Source: JBCDGZ01 sp038750655 (GTDB lineage: Bacteria; Bacteroidota; Bacteroidia; Chitinophagales; Saprospiraceae). From it: 28,134 nucleotides of DNA. This document shows positions 8,038 to 15,172 of this stretch, piece by piece (within the stretch, counting starts at the first letter, position 1; each line of letters opens with the position of its first letter). Made by a program: the position numbers and the translations under genes. The notes beneath the pieces were generated by a model. That model did no database searches. It saw only the letters and a list, made by a program, of their open reading frames with translations, and was not told the DNA's origin. Where the stretch lies: NCBI GenBank assembly GCA_038750655.1, contig JBCDGZ010000108.1, positions 1 to 28,134 of the forward strand, in the 5' to 3' direction.

Positions 8038-10752
8038 TTACTCGACCGCTGTCAACTCAGAAGTCACTACAGCGCCGCCCATCTGAGGAACGACCGCCGT
8101 ACCTTTCACCATACAGCGCTTACCCTCTGTAGTTACCCAAATGGTCTTACTACCCGGGGTATCATCCAAAGAGATCAGATCCACCTTATAGGCTTCATAA
8201 GTTCCAGCAGGAACCGTCACACTCTCCTTCGCCATCACCTTAGCCTTGTAAGGCTTCACCTTCTGCGCCTGTACATCAAACACCCGGTAAGTACACTCAT
8301 AGCCTTCCTTCAATGGCAAACTGGCAATTGTCGCCTCCAAGGCTGCACCATCTCCAAAAATACCATCCTCATTGCTGACCTCAATCGGCCGCTCATTACC
8401 ATTCATCGCCATCGTTCCACTGATCTTACCTTCACCGTGGTTCAGCTTGACCGAAATCGGCCCCTGATCAACCGAGCGGCTCATCGGCGTCAAATTCTTA
8501 CTATCCAGCATATAGCTGTCTACAATTTGCCCCATCGCCGACTGGACGGTACTGGTAAAGCTCACATGACCATCCTTCTCTGCAATCGTATTCTTCACAT
8601 CCATCGCCATTTCCTGATCGCCCATTTTGACAGTCGTCTTATAGCTAAAAGTACCCATCGTCAAGGCGGCCGCTGGCTTAGGTAAAGCTACCTTAGCTGC
8701 CGACTCATCCATCTTCTTCGGCAAAGCAACCGTATTAATATCTACGGTGATTTCTTCCAATCGCTTGGCAATATCATCCAGCATATCCGCCTGGTACTGA
8801 CCGCCGATGTGCTTGGCCAGGAATTTCTCCGCAGCGGCGATGAAGGCCATATTGTTCTCTGGACGGCGGAAACCGTGGCCTTCGTCAGGCGCACAGATGT
8901 ACTCTACGGGCAGCTTCAGCTCGCGCATGGCCACCACAATTTGATCCGACTCAGCCTTCTTCACCCGAGGGTCGTTGGCTCCCTGCACCACCATCAGCGG
9001 TACCTTGATCTTATTGGCCGAAAACAGCGGCGACTGCTTCATCAGCTGGGCTTTGCCCTCTTCTGTCTCTGGATCGCCCATACGGATGTAGAACATCTTA
9101 CGAATGGACTCCCAGTAAGGAGGAATAGACTCTAAGAGGGTCAGCAGGTTGGAAGGACCAACGATGGAAACGCCAGCAGCGTACACATCGGGGGTAAAGG
9201 TCAGGCCGGCCAAGGTGGCATAGCCGCCGTAGGAGCCTCCCATGATGGCGACGCGATCTGGATCGGCGATGCCCTGCTCAATGAGGTATTTCACACCAGC
9301 GGTCAGGTCGTCCTGCATGGATTCGCCCCACTCGCCGTTACCAGCGTTGAGGAATTTCTTTCCGTAGCCTGTAGAAGAGCGGAAGTTGGCCTGTAGAACG
9401 GCGTAGCCGCGGTTGGCCCAAAACTGAGCGTAGGAATTATAGCCCCAATAGTCGCGGGCCCAGGGGCCACCGTGTGGCATGATGATGGTAGGCAGGTTCT
9501 TGCTTTTGCCTTTAGGCAGACTGAGGTAGGCCGGGATTTTCATACCGTCGTTAGAAGTATAGGTCAACGGCTCCATCGGCACCAATTGGTCGACGGGTAA
9601 CTCGGGACGTGGGCGGTATTGGAAAACCAGGGTTTGTTCTTTGCGATTATAGAGATAAGTCGCTCCGGGATCGACATCGCTGGTGGCGGAGATCAGCCAG
9701 AGGTTTTCATCTTTCGTACTTGAACCAAAGTTGACCTGTGCACCTGGTAATTTGCTGGTCAGAAAGTCAAAATCTTTCTGGAAGTTCTTGTCTTTGATGT
9801 ACATTCTTCTTTTGGCGCCGTAGTAGAAGGTGGCTACCATTTCTTTCGTTACATCAGAGAAAGAAGCTCCGGCGTAATCCACTTCATTTTCAGGATCAGA
9901 CTCCACCAAGGTCGTCTTACCCGTCTGTGGGTCCATCAGGAAGAGGCTGGTCAAATCGACATCCTCTCCTTTATTACTCACAAAATACACCAACTTACCA
10001 TCTTTATGGAAGCGGCTGGGGCTACAAGATTCTTCTACATTACAGGAATAGATAGGGTGAAATCCATCTTGGTCTACCCGAAGAATCTCTGTACCACCAT
10101 CATCCGTAGAGCGGGTAGCCATACGAAGTTGGTCTTGCTGGTCAAAAACCCAGCTGCTGACTTTCTCTGTATTTTCTCTGATCAGCTTGCGCTCGCCAGA
10201 GGAAATTTTCACTTCGTAGAGATCATGCCAAGCCGCATCGCGGTTATTTAGGCCGACGTACATCATATCGGGGTTGCTTTCGGGGACCGAGTAGATGATG
10301 GCGCGCACCTCATCCATCGGCGTGAGGTTACGAGCTTCGGGGACATCATCGCCTTCCGCAGGTGCGCCGGAGGGATCGACGGCATAAACGTGGAAATTTT
10401 CATTCCCTCCCTTATCCTGTACAAAGAGAACGTACTTGCTGTCGTGGGTCCAAAAATAGCCCGGAATTGGGCGCTTGGTATCATTAGTCAATGGTTTGGC
10501 GGCATCAAAAGGTTCGTTGGTTTTCTTGATCCAAATGTTACGTACTTCTTGGTAAGGCTTAACAAAGGTCATGTATTTGCCATCCGGAGACAGCTGTGCT
10601 CCTGAAATCTCAGGGTTGCCAAAAAATATTTCTCTGTCAATCAGTTGGTTGGTCTGGGCTTGCATATTCGACGGTAATAGTCCGGTAATTAGAAAAAGGG
10701 CCACAAAAAAGTAGATCCCAATGGTCTTTAAGGAAATCAAAGATCTTTTCAT
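8038..10752 (-). CDS. S9 family prolyl oligopeptidase-type peptidase with C-terminal extension
   Basis: A 904-aa exported serine peptidase related to dipeptidyl/acylaminoacyl peptidases, which trim peptides in the periplasm or outside. The signal peptide spans about 1-33 (ends MQAQ). A beta-propeller covers about 40-390. An alpha/beta-hydrolase domain (about 395-655) carries S507 in GGSYGGY, D594 in GANDPRV and H626 in DEGHGF, so the catalytic triad is complete, and HGGP at about 427-430 is the usual oxyanion segment. Most S9 peptidases of this type end near residue 650; here about 210 further residues (about 690-904) form a beta-rich domain resembling DUF3108-like domains, with a VPAGTYEAYKV strand and a final IWVTTEGKRCMVKG. 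It has its own promoter and a strong terminator, so it looks monocistronic. Confidence 0.92.
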   Translation of the reverse strand: MKRSLISLKTIGIYFFVALFLITGLLPSNMQAQTNQLIDREIFFGNPEISGAQLSPDGKYMTFVKPYQEVRNIWIKKTNEPFDAAKPLTNDTKRPIPGYFWTHDSKYVLFVQDKGGNENFHVYAVDPSGAPAEGDDVPEARNLTPMDEVRAIIYSVPESNPDMMYVGLNNRDAAWHDLYEVKISSGERKLIRENTEKVSSWVFDQQDQLRMATRSTDDGGTEILRVDQDGFHPIYSCNVEESCSPSRFHKDGKLVYFVSNKGEDVDLTSLFLMDPQTGKTTLVESDPENEVDYAGASFSDVTKEMVATFYYGAKRRMYIKDKNFQKDFDFLTSKLPGAQVNFGSSTKDENLWLISATSDVDPGATYLYNRKEQTLVFQYRPRPELPVDQLVPMEPLTYTSNDGMKIPAYLSLPKGKSKNLPTIIMPHGGPWARDYWGYNSYAQFWANRGYAVLQANFRSSTGYGKKFLNAGNGEWGESMQDDLTAGVKYLIEQGIADPDRVAIMGGSYGGYATLAGLTFTPDVYAAGVSIVGPSNLLTLLESIPPYWESIRKMFYIRMGDPETEEGKAQLMKQSPLFSANKIKVPLMVVQGANDPRVKKAESDQIVVAMRELKLPVEYICAPDEGHGFRRPENNMAFIAAAEKFLAKHIGGQYQADMLDDIAKRLEEITVDINTVALPKKMDESAAKVALPKPAAALTMGTFSYKTTVKMGDQEMAMDVKNTIAEKDGHVSFTSTVQSAMGQIVDSYMLDSKNLTPMSRSVDQGPISVKLNHGEGKISGTMAMNGNERPIEVSNEDGIFGDGAALEATIASLPLKEGYECTYRVFDVQAQKVKPYKAKVMAKESVTVPAGTYEAYKVDLISLDDTPGSKTIWVTTEGKRCMVKGTAVVPQMGGAVVTSELTAVE

Positions 10753-10813
10753 AGATTAATTTTATTGGAGGATTTAATGAAGTAAAGGTTTCTATTTAAA
10801 CACTGCAATGATG

Positions 10814-10821
10814 CAAAAGTA
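10814..10821 (-). promoter_or_regulatory. -7 box of the S9 peptidase gene
   Basis: Minus-strand TACTTTTG is a perfect TAnnTTTG about 60 bp upstream of the ATG at 10752. The nearest upstream TTG (10848-10850) is 26 bp away, which is longer than usual, so the -33 element is uncertain. Confidence 0.45.
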
Positions 10822-10880
10822 GCATCAGCACTAAAAATTTATCCTCTCAAGGGCAAAAAATGATCGACAAAGGGCCGATT

Positions 10881-11357
10881 CTACTGCATCCAATAGTCGT
10901 AAGTGACGGGCGGGCCGGCCAGGTACTGCCCTACATTTTTCTTCAGCGCCTGGTGCAAGGGGTGAGCTTGATAGGTCTGGTAATCGGCTTCACTTTTAAA
11001 GCCCATGTCCATCACCATCCCATAATCAGCCATCGCTCGGGCGTCGCCCAAATCCTGAAAGGCTCCGACCCTTAGTCCTTTGATGACCTCAATTTTCTTA
11101 AGGTCTTTGAGTTCGCTGGTCAGTTGGGCCTTTTGCTCCTCGGTCAGTTGGGGTTGGAGCTTGAAGTAAACGGTGTGAATGAGCAGCCCTTTTCGGTTCG
11201 TCTTGAGTCGCTTGATGGTAGCCAGGGCCTGATCGAGGTCGCCTTCGGCTTTGATCAGATCGGTGCGCAGGGTTTGGTATTCGGGGGTGTTTTTGATGTC
11301 GGTGCAGCCGGAGAGAATAAGGAGCAGCAGGCAGCAATAGCTGAGGTATTTGAGCAT
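10881..11357 (-). CDS. Lipoprotein with Dabb (stress-responsive alpha/beta barrel) domain
   Basis: A 158-aa predicted lipoprotein: hydrophobic leader with lipobox LSGC and acylated C18. Residues about 25-53 are helical and charged and may form a short coiled coil. Residues about 57-156 match the Dabb/dimeric alpha-beta barrel pattern: first strand LLIHTVYFKL with the conserved His, then the AMADYGMVMDMGF strand and a Y-x-x-H-P-x-H-x-x helix (YQTYQAHPLHQAL). Dabb proteins are usually soluble dimers with varied or unknown roles; a lipid-anchored form is less common. It lies 63 bp downstream of the AraC regulator gene on the same strand, with its own -7 box in between. Function beyond the fold is unknown. 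Confidence 0.85.
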   Translation of the reverse strand: MLKYLSYCCLLLLILSGCTDIKNTPEYQTLRTDLIKAEGDLDQALATIKRLKTNRKGLLIHTVYFKLQPQLTEEQKAQLTSELKDLKKIEVIKGLRVGAFQDLGDARAMADYGMVMDMGFKSEADYQTYQAHPLHQALKKNVGQYLAGPPVTYDYWMQ

Positions 11358-11391
11358 AGCGGAATCAGGTTAGGTCAATAAATTTGGAGGG

Positions 11392-11399
11392 CAAAAATA
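11392..11399 (-). promoter_or_regulatory. -7 box upstream of the Dabb lipoprotein
   Basis: Minus-strand TATTTTTG fits TAnnTTTG exactly and lies about 35 bp before the ATG at 11357, between the AraC gene stop and this gene. No TTG is at the expected -33 distance. An AT-rich fold-back (CAAAAAT / ATTTTTTG) overlaps it. Confidence 0.38.
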
Positions 11400-11420
11400 G
11401 CGATTTTTTGGGAAACCTCA

Positions 11421-12503
11421 CTAAGACCGATCGCCTCCCCCACCTCGCTGTTTCTTTACATATTCCGTCGGAGTCAAGTTATGCTTTTTCTTAAACACCT
11501 TATAAAAGGTCGCCTTATTATTAAACCCACTCTGCTCGGCCAGCGCAGCAATGGTATACTTTTCGGATTCGGCCTGCAAAATGAGCTGTTCCAGGTGCTG
11601 GAGGCGGTAGGTGTTGATGTACTCGTAGAATCCTGATTCGTAGTGCTTGTTGAACAGCTGAGAAAGATCATTGGTGGGGATACCGGTCATTGCTGATAAA
11701 TCGACCAGTTTGAGTTTCTTATCGAGGTAGGGTTGTTGTTGTTGCATGACCTTTTCCAGGCGTAGGGCCAATTTTGCGAGCTTATCTTGGTCAAAAACCT
11801 TATTGCCGTACTTGGCAGTCTGAAAGATGCTTGGCCAGGTTACAACTGCAAAGACTTTGTACAAGAATGCGAAGATGAACAATTCGAACAGACCAATTAA
11901 GACGCATTCAAAGAGAAAGGGATAGGCCGCTCTAACCTTGATAAAAACTAATCCGAAGACGAAAAGAACGAGGAGCAAAGCATAGGCCAACCACCGCAGC
12001 TGTAGAATTGACTTATTTTGCGGATTTCGAGATAGGAGGCGAACACTACGATAAATGAAGAAAATTCCTGTTCCAAAAAATAAGCCCATCCAAATATCTA
12101 CGAAGAGTAAAGGGTCATTGATCCAATCGTACAACCGGAAAGGAAGGCCCAGTCGGACCAATAACTCTTCCAATACAAAGAATAAACTGACCGAGAAATA
12201 GCTCAGGTGTCTGCGCCGCAGGCGATACTCGGGATTTACCAGACAGCAGCATAATAAATAGTAAGCCGGACACAGGGCCATCCATGCCGCAGTTCCCACC
12301 GTATGAACGTAAGAATAGACTTGTCCAGCTCTATTGATAAGAATAATGTAGTAAACCATAGCCAGGCTGACCACAATCAGCAGTACACTCATGGCCTGCC
12401 GAAGTGCCCCTCGCCCCGGTTTATTAATGTTAATTCCTAAAAGTAAGATCAACCCTTGTACCGCTCCAATTAAATAGATAAGGCTAAGAAAACTGATTTT
12501 CAT
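11421..12503 (-). CDS. Membrane-anchored AraC family transcriptional regulator
   Basis: A 360-aa protein with two halves. Residues about 5-220 contain six or seven hydrophobic helices separated by short loops. Residues about 255-355 are an AraC-type double helix-turn-helix DNA-binding domain: LVDLSAMTGIPTNDLSQLFN for the first HTH and TIAALAEQSGFNNKATFYKVF for the second, ending TPTEYVKKQR. Such 7TM-AraC regulators are common in Bacteroidota and are thought to sense a signal at the membrane; the ligand is unknown. It is transcribed away from two small lipoprotein genes, and the intergenic region between them carries a nested palindrome, so regulation of the divergent gene is a reasonable inference. 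Confidence 0.9.
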   Translation of the reverse strand: MKISFLSLIYLIGAVQGLILLLGININKPGRGALRQAMSVLLIVVSLAMVYYIILINRAGQVYSYVHTVGTAAWMALCPAYYLLCCCLVNPEYRLRRRHLSYFSVSLFFVLEELLVRLGLPFRLYDWINDPLLFVDIWMGLFFGTGIFFIYRSVRLLSRNPQNKSILQLRWLAYALLLVLFVFGLVFIKVRAAYPFLFECVLIGLFELFIFAFLYKVFAVVTWPSIFQTAKYGNKVFDQDKLAKLALRLEKVMQQQQPYLDKKLKLVDLSAMTGIPTNDLSQLFNKHYESGFYEYINTYRLQHLEQLILQAESEKYTIAALAEQSGFNNKATFYKVFKKKHNLTPTEYVKKQRGGGGDRS

Positions 12504-12567
12504 AGACCAATTTATATTGTTTTCATTCTATAATTCGAGCAGTTGTTGATAAAACGTTTATCTAAGC

Positions 12568-12607
12568 CCAAATAGACCTTCTCGGGAGAAGAAAAATGGC
12601 TATTTGG
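12568..12607. promoter_or_regulatory. Nested inverted repeats between divergent AraC and lipoprotein genes
   Basis: CCAAATAG (12568-12575) pairs perfectly with CTATTTGG (12600-12607). Inside it CTTCTC (12578-12583) pairs with GAGAAG (12586-12591) around a 2-bp centre. It could be an operator or a leader hairpin; I saw no perfect TAnnTTTG in this intergenic region. Confidence 0.4.
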
Positions 12608-12679
12608 AGACACAAGCAATAAATTCGCAGCCAGTAAAACCTACGGATTAGTTGCTTAATATTTTAAAACCGATATATC

Positions 12680-13150
12680 ATGAAAAAGAACAATTTGTTT
12701 CCTATTATTTTTTCACTTGCAGTCTTCTTTTCCTTGTTCTTAGCGTCTTGCACCAAACAGCAAAAGAACGATGTTACCAAGGCTGAAGAATCTGCATTAT
12801 CCCTTTACAAAAATGTAGAGGCAGTCGAGGCGTTGGCCCTTGACACCAAATTCAATTTATCGGCTACTGTTTACAATGATTTCTTGAATAGCCTAATGTT
12901 CAAAGATGAGCAGTTGAGGGGCTTTTACTACAAGGACATCGTAGAAAATATGAGTAACCAAGAACTGAAAGCATTTTGGGGTTATTTCAAGGTATCCGTA
13001 CAATTGGAGGAAGATTCAGACCAGAACGCAGAGGTGAAGCTTCGTAATGGAAATCCACCGATGCTCAGCGACGAATTTTGTATTTATTATGATTCCGTTC
13101 CGTTTGCTTGCCGTCCCAGTCCGGGATGGGTCTGTATGATCATGTGCTAG
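12680..13150 (+). CDS. Small lipoprotein with Cys-rich C-terminus
   Basis: A 156-aa predicted lipoprotein: KK-containing leader, hydrophobic core, and lipobox LASC with acylated C24. The mature part is acidic and helical (about 30-110). The last 23 residues differ sharply in character: four Cys at 134, 144, 152 and 156 with aromatic and Pro residues (CIYYDSVPF, then RPSPGWVCMIMC), the last Cys being the final residue. I do not recognise the family. The C-terminal Cys could form disulfides after export or bind metal; neither is shown. It is divergent from a membrane AraC regulator and has its own terminator, so it is probably monocistronic. Confidence 0.75.
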   Translation: MKKNNLFPIIFSLAVFFSLFLASCTKQQKNDVTKAEESALSLYKNVEAVEALALDTKFNLSATVYNDFLNSLMFKDEQLRGFYYKDIVENMSNQELKAFWGYFKVSVQLEEDSDQNAEVKLRNGNPPMLSDEFCIYYDSVPFACRPSPGWVCMIMC

Positions 13151-13212
13151 AGCAGTTTTTTACTAATTTTTACCATTAATCTATTAATCAAATATTAAGC
13201 TTCTGATCTCTC

Positions 13213-13247
13213 GATGAGTGTGCTATCCGTGTGATAGTACGCTCATC
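13213..13247 (+). terminator. Terminator of the Cys-rich lipoprotein gene
   Basis: A 15-bp stem, 13213-13227 with 13233-13247, contains two G-U pairs and closes a 5-nt loop (CGTGT). It is followed by TTATTCCATTATT, a weak T tract. It sits 62 bp after the stop codon and before the promoter of the next gene. Confidence 0.65.
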
Positions 13248-13290
13248 TTATTCCATTATTAGGTGTAATAAGATCAATTCTGCAATTCTC

Positions 13291-13319
13291 TTGAATTTTT
13301 GGATAACAGTTGTATCTTG
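13291..13319 (+). promoter_or_regulatory. Promoter of the 13349 lipoprotein gene
   Basis: TTG (13291-13293) lies 19 bp before TATCTTG (13313-13319), a close match to the Bacteroidota TTG/TAnnTTTG pair. It would start transcription near 13325, leaving a leader of about 25 nt before the ATG at 13349. Confidence 0.45.
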
Positions 13320-13348
13320 CGGCTTTATTTAACTTAAAGATCGATTAT

Positions 13349-13762
13349 ATGAAAACGATTACAAACAAATTTTTAGTTCTATTCCTGTTTTCTTCCATGA
13401 TTTTATTCTCCAATTGTACCGTCAGACTCGTTGACTTTACTACAATTAGTACCAAGAATGTCAATCTCAATGTAGACAGATCAAAGGGGAAGAAGACAGA
13501 AGGTAAGAAAAGCTATTTCCTCGGAATTGGCTTTAATCTGAAAGATGCCATTGATTTAGCCCTGGAAAATGCAGGAACCAAATATGATATGCTCATCGAT
13601 GGAGTTGTTCGCTATAGCAATTTCCCTTTCGTTGTAGTTGTAAAAGTAGAAGGTATAGCCGTGAGTAGTTCCGCCATGAAAGATTCTATGGGTAGCGTAG
13701 AATATGAGGAATGGCTAAACAACCAACAAGGCGTTTATACGAAATCTAGAGCTACAGACTAA
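13349..13762 (+). CDS. Small lipoprotein with VDFTTISTKNV motif
   Basis: A 137-aa predicted lipoprotein: leader MKTITNKFLVLFLFSS, then a Bacteroidota-type lipobox ending FSNC with acylated C23. The mature start LVDFTTISTKNVNL followed by a basic segment, an AIDLALENAG helix and a YDMLIDGVVRYSNFPF strand pair resembles, from memory, small TRL-like lipoproteins found in many Gram-negatives with no known function. I chose the ATG at 13349; the frame is open to 13310, but that would begin inside the promoter. It follows the Cys-rich lipoprotein on the same strand but is separated by a terminator and its own promoter, so it is likely a separate transcript. Confidence 0.78.
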   Translation: MKTITNKFLVLFLFSSMILFSNCTVRLVDFTTISTKNVNLNVDRSKGKKTEGKKSYFLGIGFNLKDAIDLALENAGTKYDMLIDGVVRYSNFPFVVVVKVEGIAVSSSAMKDSMGSVEYEEWLNNQQGVYTKSRATD

Positions 13763-13796
13763 GCCAAGCGCGATGTAAGTAGCCTCTTTAGGCTTT

Positions 13797-13833
13797 TAGA
13801 GCAGTTTATCAATAGTAATGATAAACTGCTCTA
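13797..13833. terminator. Shared terminator hairpin between convergent genes
   Basis: A perfect 14-bp stem (core GAGCAGTTTATC at 13799-13810 with GATAAACTGCTC at 13820-13831) encloses a 9-nt loop. It lies between the plus-strand lipoprotein and the convergent C45 hydrolase, whose TAG stop (13831-13833) is inside the stem. T tracts on either side are weak, so efficiency is uncertain. Confidence 0.65.
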
Positions 13834-14652
13834 TTCATTTACAGGCTCTACTACCTGCGTGCACCTGCACTTACCTAAACCGCTGTAGCGTTCCCAACTT
13901 TTGCTCCAGGCTACCCCACCCTTATCATAAGGTTTCATCTCTTCGGTGATAAATTGATTGGTGATATAGAGGAAAGGTTCTCCGTTTTCAGGGTATCGGA
14001 CAGTACTGGCCTGCGGGGCAGCTTCCACCACAGCCATCTCGCCAGATTGATCGGCAATCAAGAAATTGTTGGCAGCCGACACGCGCGCCTCTTGAATCAT
14101 GACGATCGCCTGTTGCGTAGTACTACAATTTTCCAAAACCTTCCTTACGATAAAATGAAAACCAACTCCCGGCTGCACCTCCGTCCCGTTGACAAAAGAC
14201 ATCGCCACCGCCAATCCCTTTTCATTGATCCCATCCGAGCGACCAATAAAGACGTCAGATTGGCTGATGTAGGCATATTTACCTTGCGGGGCGATTAAAC
14301 TGCTCTCTGTAAATTGCTTAAACTTGAAGAGCATATCATAATTTCTACCTACGATGGTGGAACCCTGGTTCCTAAAGGCAAACACGCTGCATTGACCCGC
14401 CAGGTCAAAGATGCCCAAGCTCAACAAAAATGCGCCCAGTTTCTCATCAGAATCCTTAATCCCTTCGGCAAAGCCTTTAATCTCCTCAATAATTTCTGGA
14501 TAAAATTCGTGCAGTATGTCGTAGGAAGCTCGCCCAAACTGCTGTTTCTCAGCAGATATTTCAGGAATCTTGAAGTTGGCTTTCTCATAGAGCAACTTTC
14601 CGTACTTCCAACCCATTTCGTAAAAGCTACCGTATAATCTCGGGTGATACAT
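13831..14652 (-). CDS. C45 family (acyl-CoA:6-APA acyltransferase-like) hydrolase
   Basis: A 273-aa protein of the linear-amide C-N hydrolase/Ntn superfamily (C45, choloylglycine-hydrolase-like). After a helical region (residues 1-80, with GWKYGKLLYE and a FAEGI segment), C88 in AGQCSVFAF is the expected catalytic nucleophile, exposed by self-cleavage in family members. GRNYDM (102-107) follows, as is usual a few residues after the nucleophile, and later GINEKGLAVAMSF and ANNFLIADQSGEMAVVE also fit. There is no signal peptide, so it is probably cytoplasmic. The C-terminus ends soon after WERYSGL in a Cys-containing tail (KCRCTQVVEPVNE); homologues I know generally continue further, so the protein may be a shortened version. 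Substrate is unknown. Confidence 0.83.
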   Translation of the reverse strand: MYHPRLYGSFYEMGWKYGKLLYEKANFKIPEISAEKQQFGRASYDILHEFYPEIIEEIKGFAEGIKDSDEKLGAFLLSLGIFDLAGQCSVFAFRNQGSTIVGRNYDMLFKFKQFTESSLIAPQGKYAYISQSDVFIGRSDGINEKGLAVAMSFVNGTEVQPGVGFHFIVRKVLENCSTTQQAIVMIQEARVSAANNFLIADQSGEMAVVEAAPQASTVRYPENGEPFLYITNQFITEEMKPYDKGGVAWSKSWERYSGLGKCRCTQVVEPVNE

Positions 14653-14699
14653 GGCCTATTTTTTTGTTGTGAAACGATGCGTTTTCCGACGCTACTTAA

Positions 14700-14795
14700 G
14701 CGGAGTTGGTGTACGCTATCGCGGAGGCCAAAGGTAAAAAAATTGAGGTAGATAACAGCTTTTTAGGGCTGGATTTGGACGATATACTCATGTAA
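14700..14795 (+). pseudogene. Possible 3' remnant of an unknown gene
   Basis: Between a TAA at 14697-14699 and a TAA at 14793-14795, the plus strand reads a strikingly protein-like 31-codon stretch (AELVYAIAEAKGKKI, then EVDNSFLGLDLDDILM) with no start codon in a gene-like position. It looks like the end of a soluble protein whose front part is gone. It overlaps the -7 box of the divergent C45 gene. Chance is not excluded at this length. Confidence 0.3.
14729..14736 (-). promoter_or_regulatory. -7 box of the C45 hydrolase gene
   Basis: Minus-strand TACCTTTG is a perfect TAnnTTTG, about 77 bp upstream of the ATG at 14652. No TTG stands at the right -33 distance. Confidence 0.42.
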
Positions 14796-14893
14796 ATTAG
14801 TGAGTTGATTACAAGTAAAGAAAATTTTATCTGAGTAAAATAATTAACTGGAAATACGTTGATTCAAAAAGTGAAAATTTAAATCGCCGTGTC

Positions 14894-14905
14894 CCTTGGC
14901 AGGAG
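14894..14905. repeat. Left 12-bp target-site duplication
   Basis: CCTTGGCAGGAG directly abuts the left inverted repeat and recurs exactly at the right edge of the element (15144-15155), as expected for a duplication made on insertion. Confidence 0.8.
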
Positions 14906-15143
14906 CTACCGTGTACACACATTTTTTTGGCCCCCTCGCCAATCGATGAAAAACGAAGCAAAACCTGCCGGCAGGCAGGCGGGAATCTTGTCTGTGCCCC
15001 GTAGGAATCTCTTCGGGATAAACTCGCTCCGCTCAAACACTACACAGACAGGCTGCCCGCCCCTCTTTCGTGAATATTTTGATACTGACCGAAGGTCAGT
15101 CAAAATCCCTAAACGGACTTTTTACGTTGTGTGTACACGGTAG
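14906..15143. mobile_element. 238-bp MITE-like element with terminal inverted repeats
   Basis: The ends are perfect 16-bp inverted repeats: CTACCGTGTACACACA at 14906-14921 and TGTGTGTACACGGTAG at 15128-15143. They are flanked by identical 12-bp direct repeats. The interior folds back further: GGCGGG (14978-14983) with CCCGCC (15056-15061), TGTCTGTG (14989-14996) with CACAGACA (15043-15050), a CCTGCCGGCAGG palindrome at 14964-14975, and a tight hairpin at 15077-15105 (ACTGACC-GAA-GGTCAGT flanked by TTTTG/CAAAA). No transposase fits in it; short open frames inside look spurious. A non-autonomous insertion mobilised in trans is the natural reading. A 10-13 bp duplication is known for some IS4-type elements, but the parent family is not identified. 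One base can be shifted between repeat and duplication at each end. Confidence 0.8.
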
Positions 15144-15155
15144 CCTTGGCAGGAG
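15144..15155. repeat. Right 12-bp target-site duplication
   Basis: Second exact copy of CCTTGGCAGGAG, immediately after the right inverted repeat of the MITE-like element. Confidence 0.8.
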
Positions 15156-15172
15156 AAACGGCCTGTATCATA

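Larger units (their letters stand above)
14886..15162 (-). terminator. Terminator of the 15173 lipoprotein gene, split by an insertion
   Basis: If the 14906-15143 element and one duplication copy are removed, the minus strand downstream of the 15173 gene reads a hairpin with arms GCCGTTTCTCC and GGGACACGGC around a TGCCAA loop, about ten bases past the stop. Five pairs, a mismatch and four more pairs form it, and an AT-rich run (GATTTAAATTTTC) follows. The outer arms are now at 14886-14895 and 15152-15162, about 240 bp apart. Confidence 0.45.

Noticed and set aside
12680..13150. Ribosomal peptide precursor (RiPP) reading of the Cys-rich gene
   Set aside because: It has a lipoprotein signal and a long body rather than a short leader, and no modification enzyme or transporter lies nearby.
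14827..15143. Short open frames on both strands across the MITE-like element
   Set aside because: They span the inverted repeats and fold-back arms, have Cys/Arg/Pro-rich unlikely compositions and no start context. They are products of the repeat, not genes.
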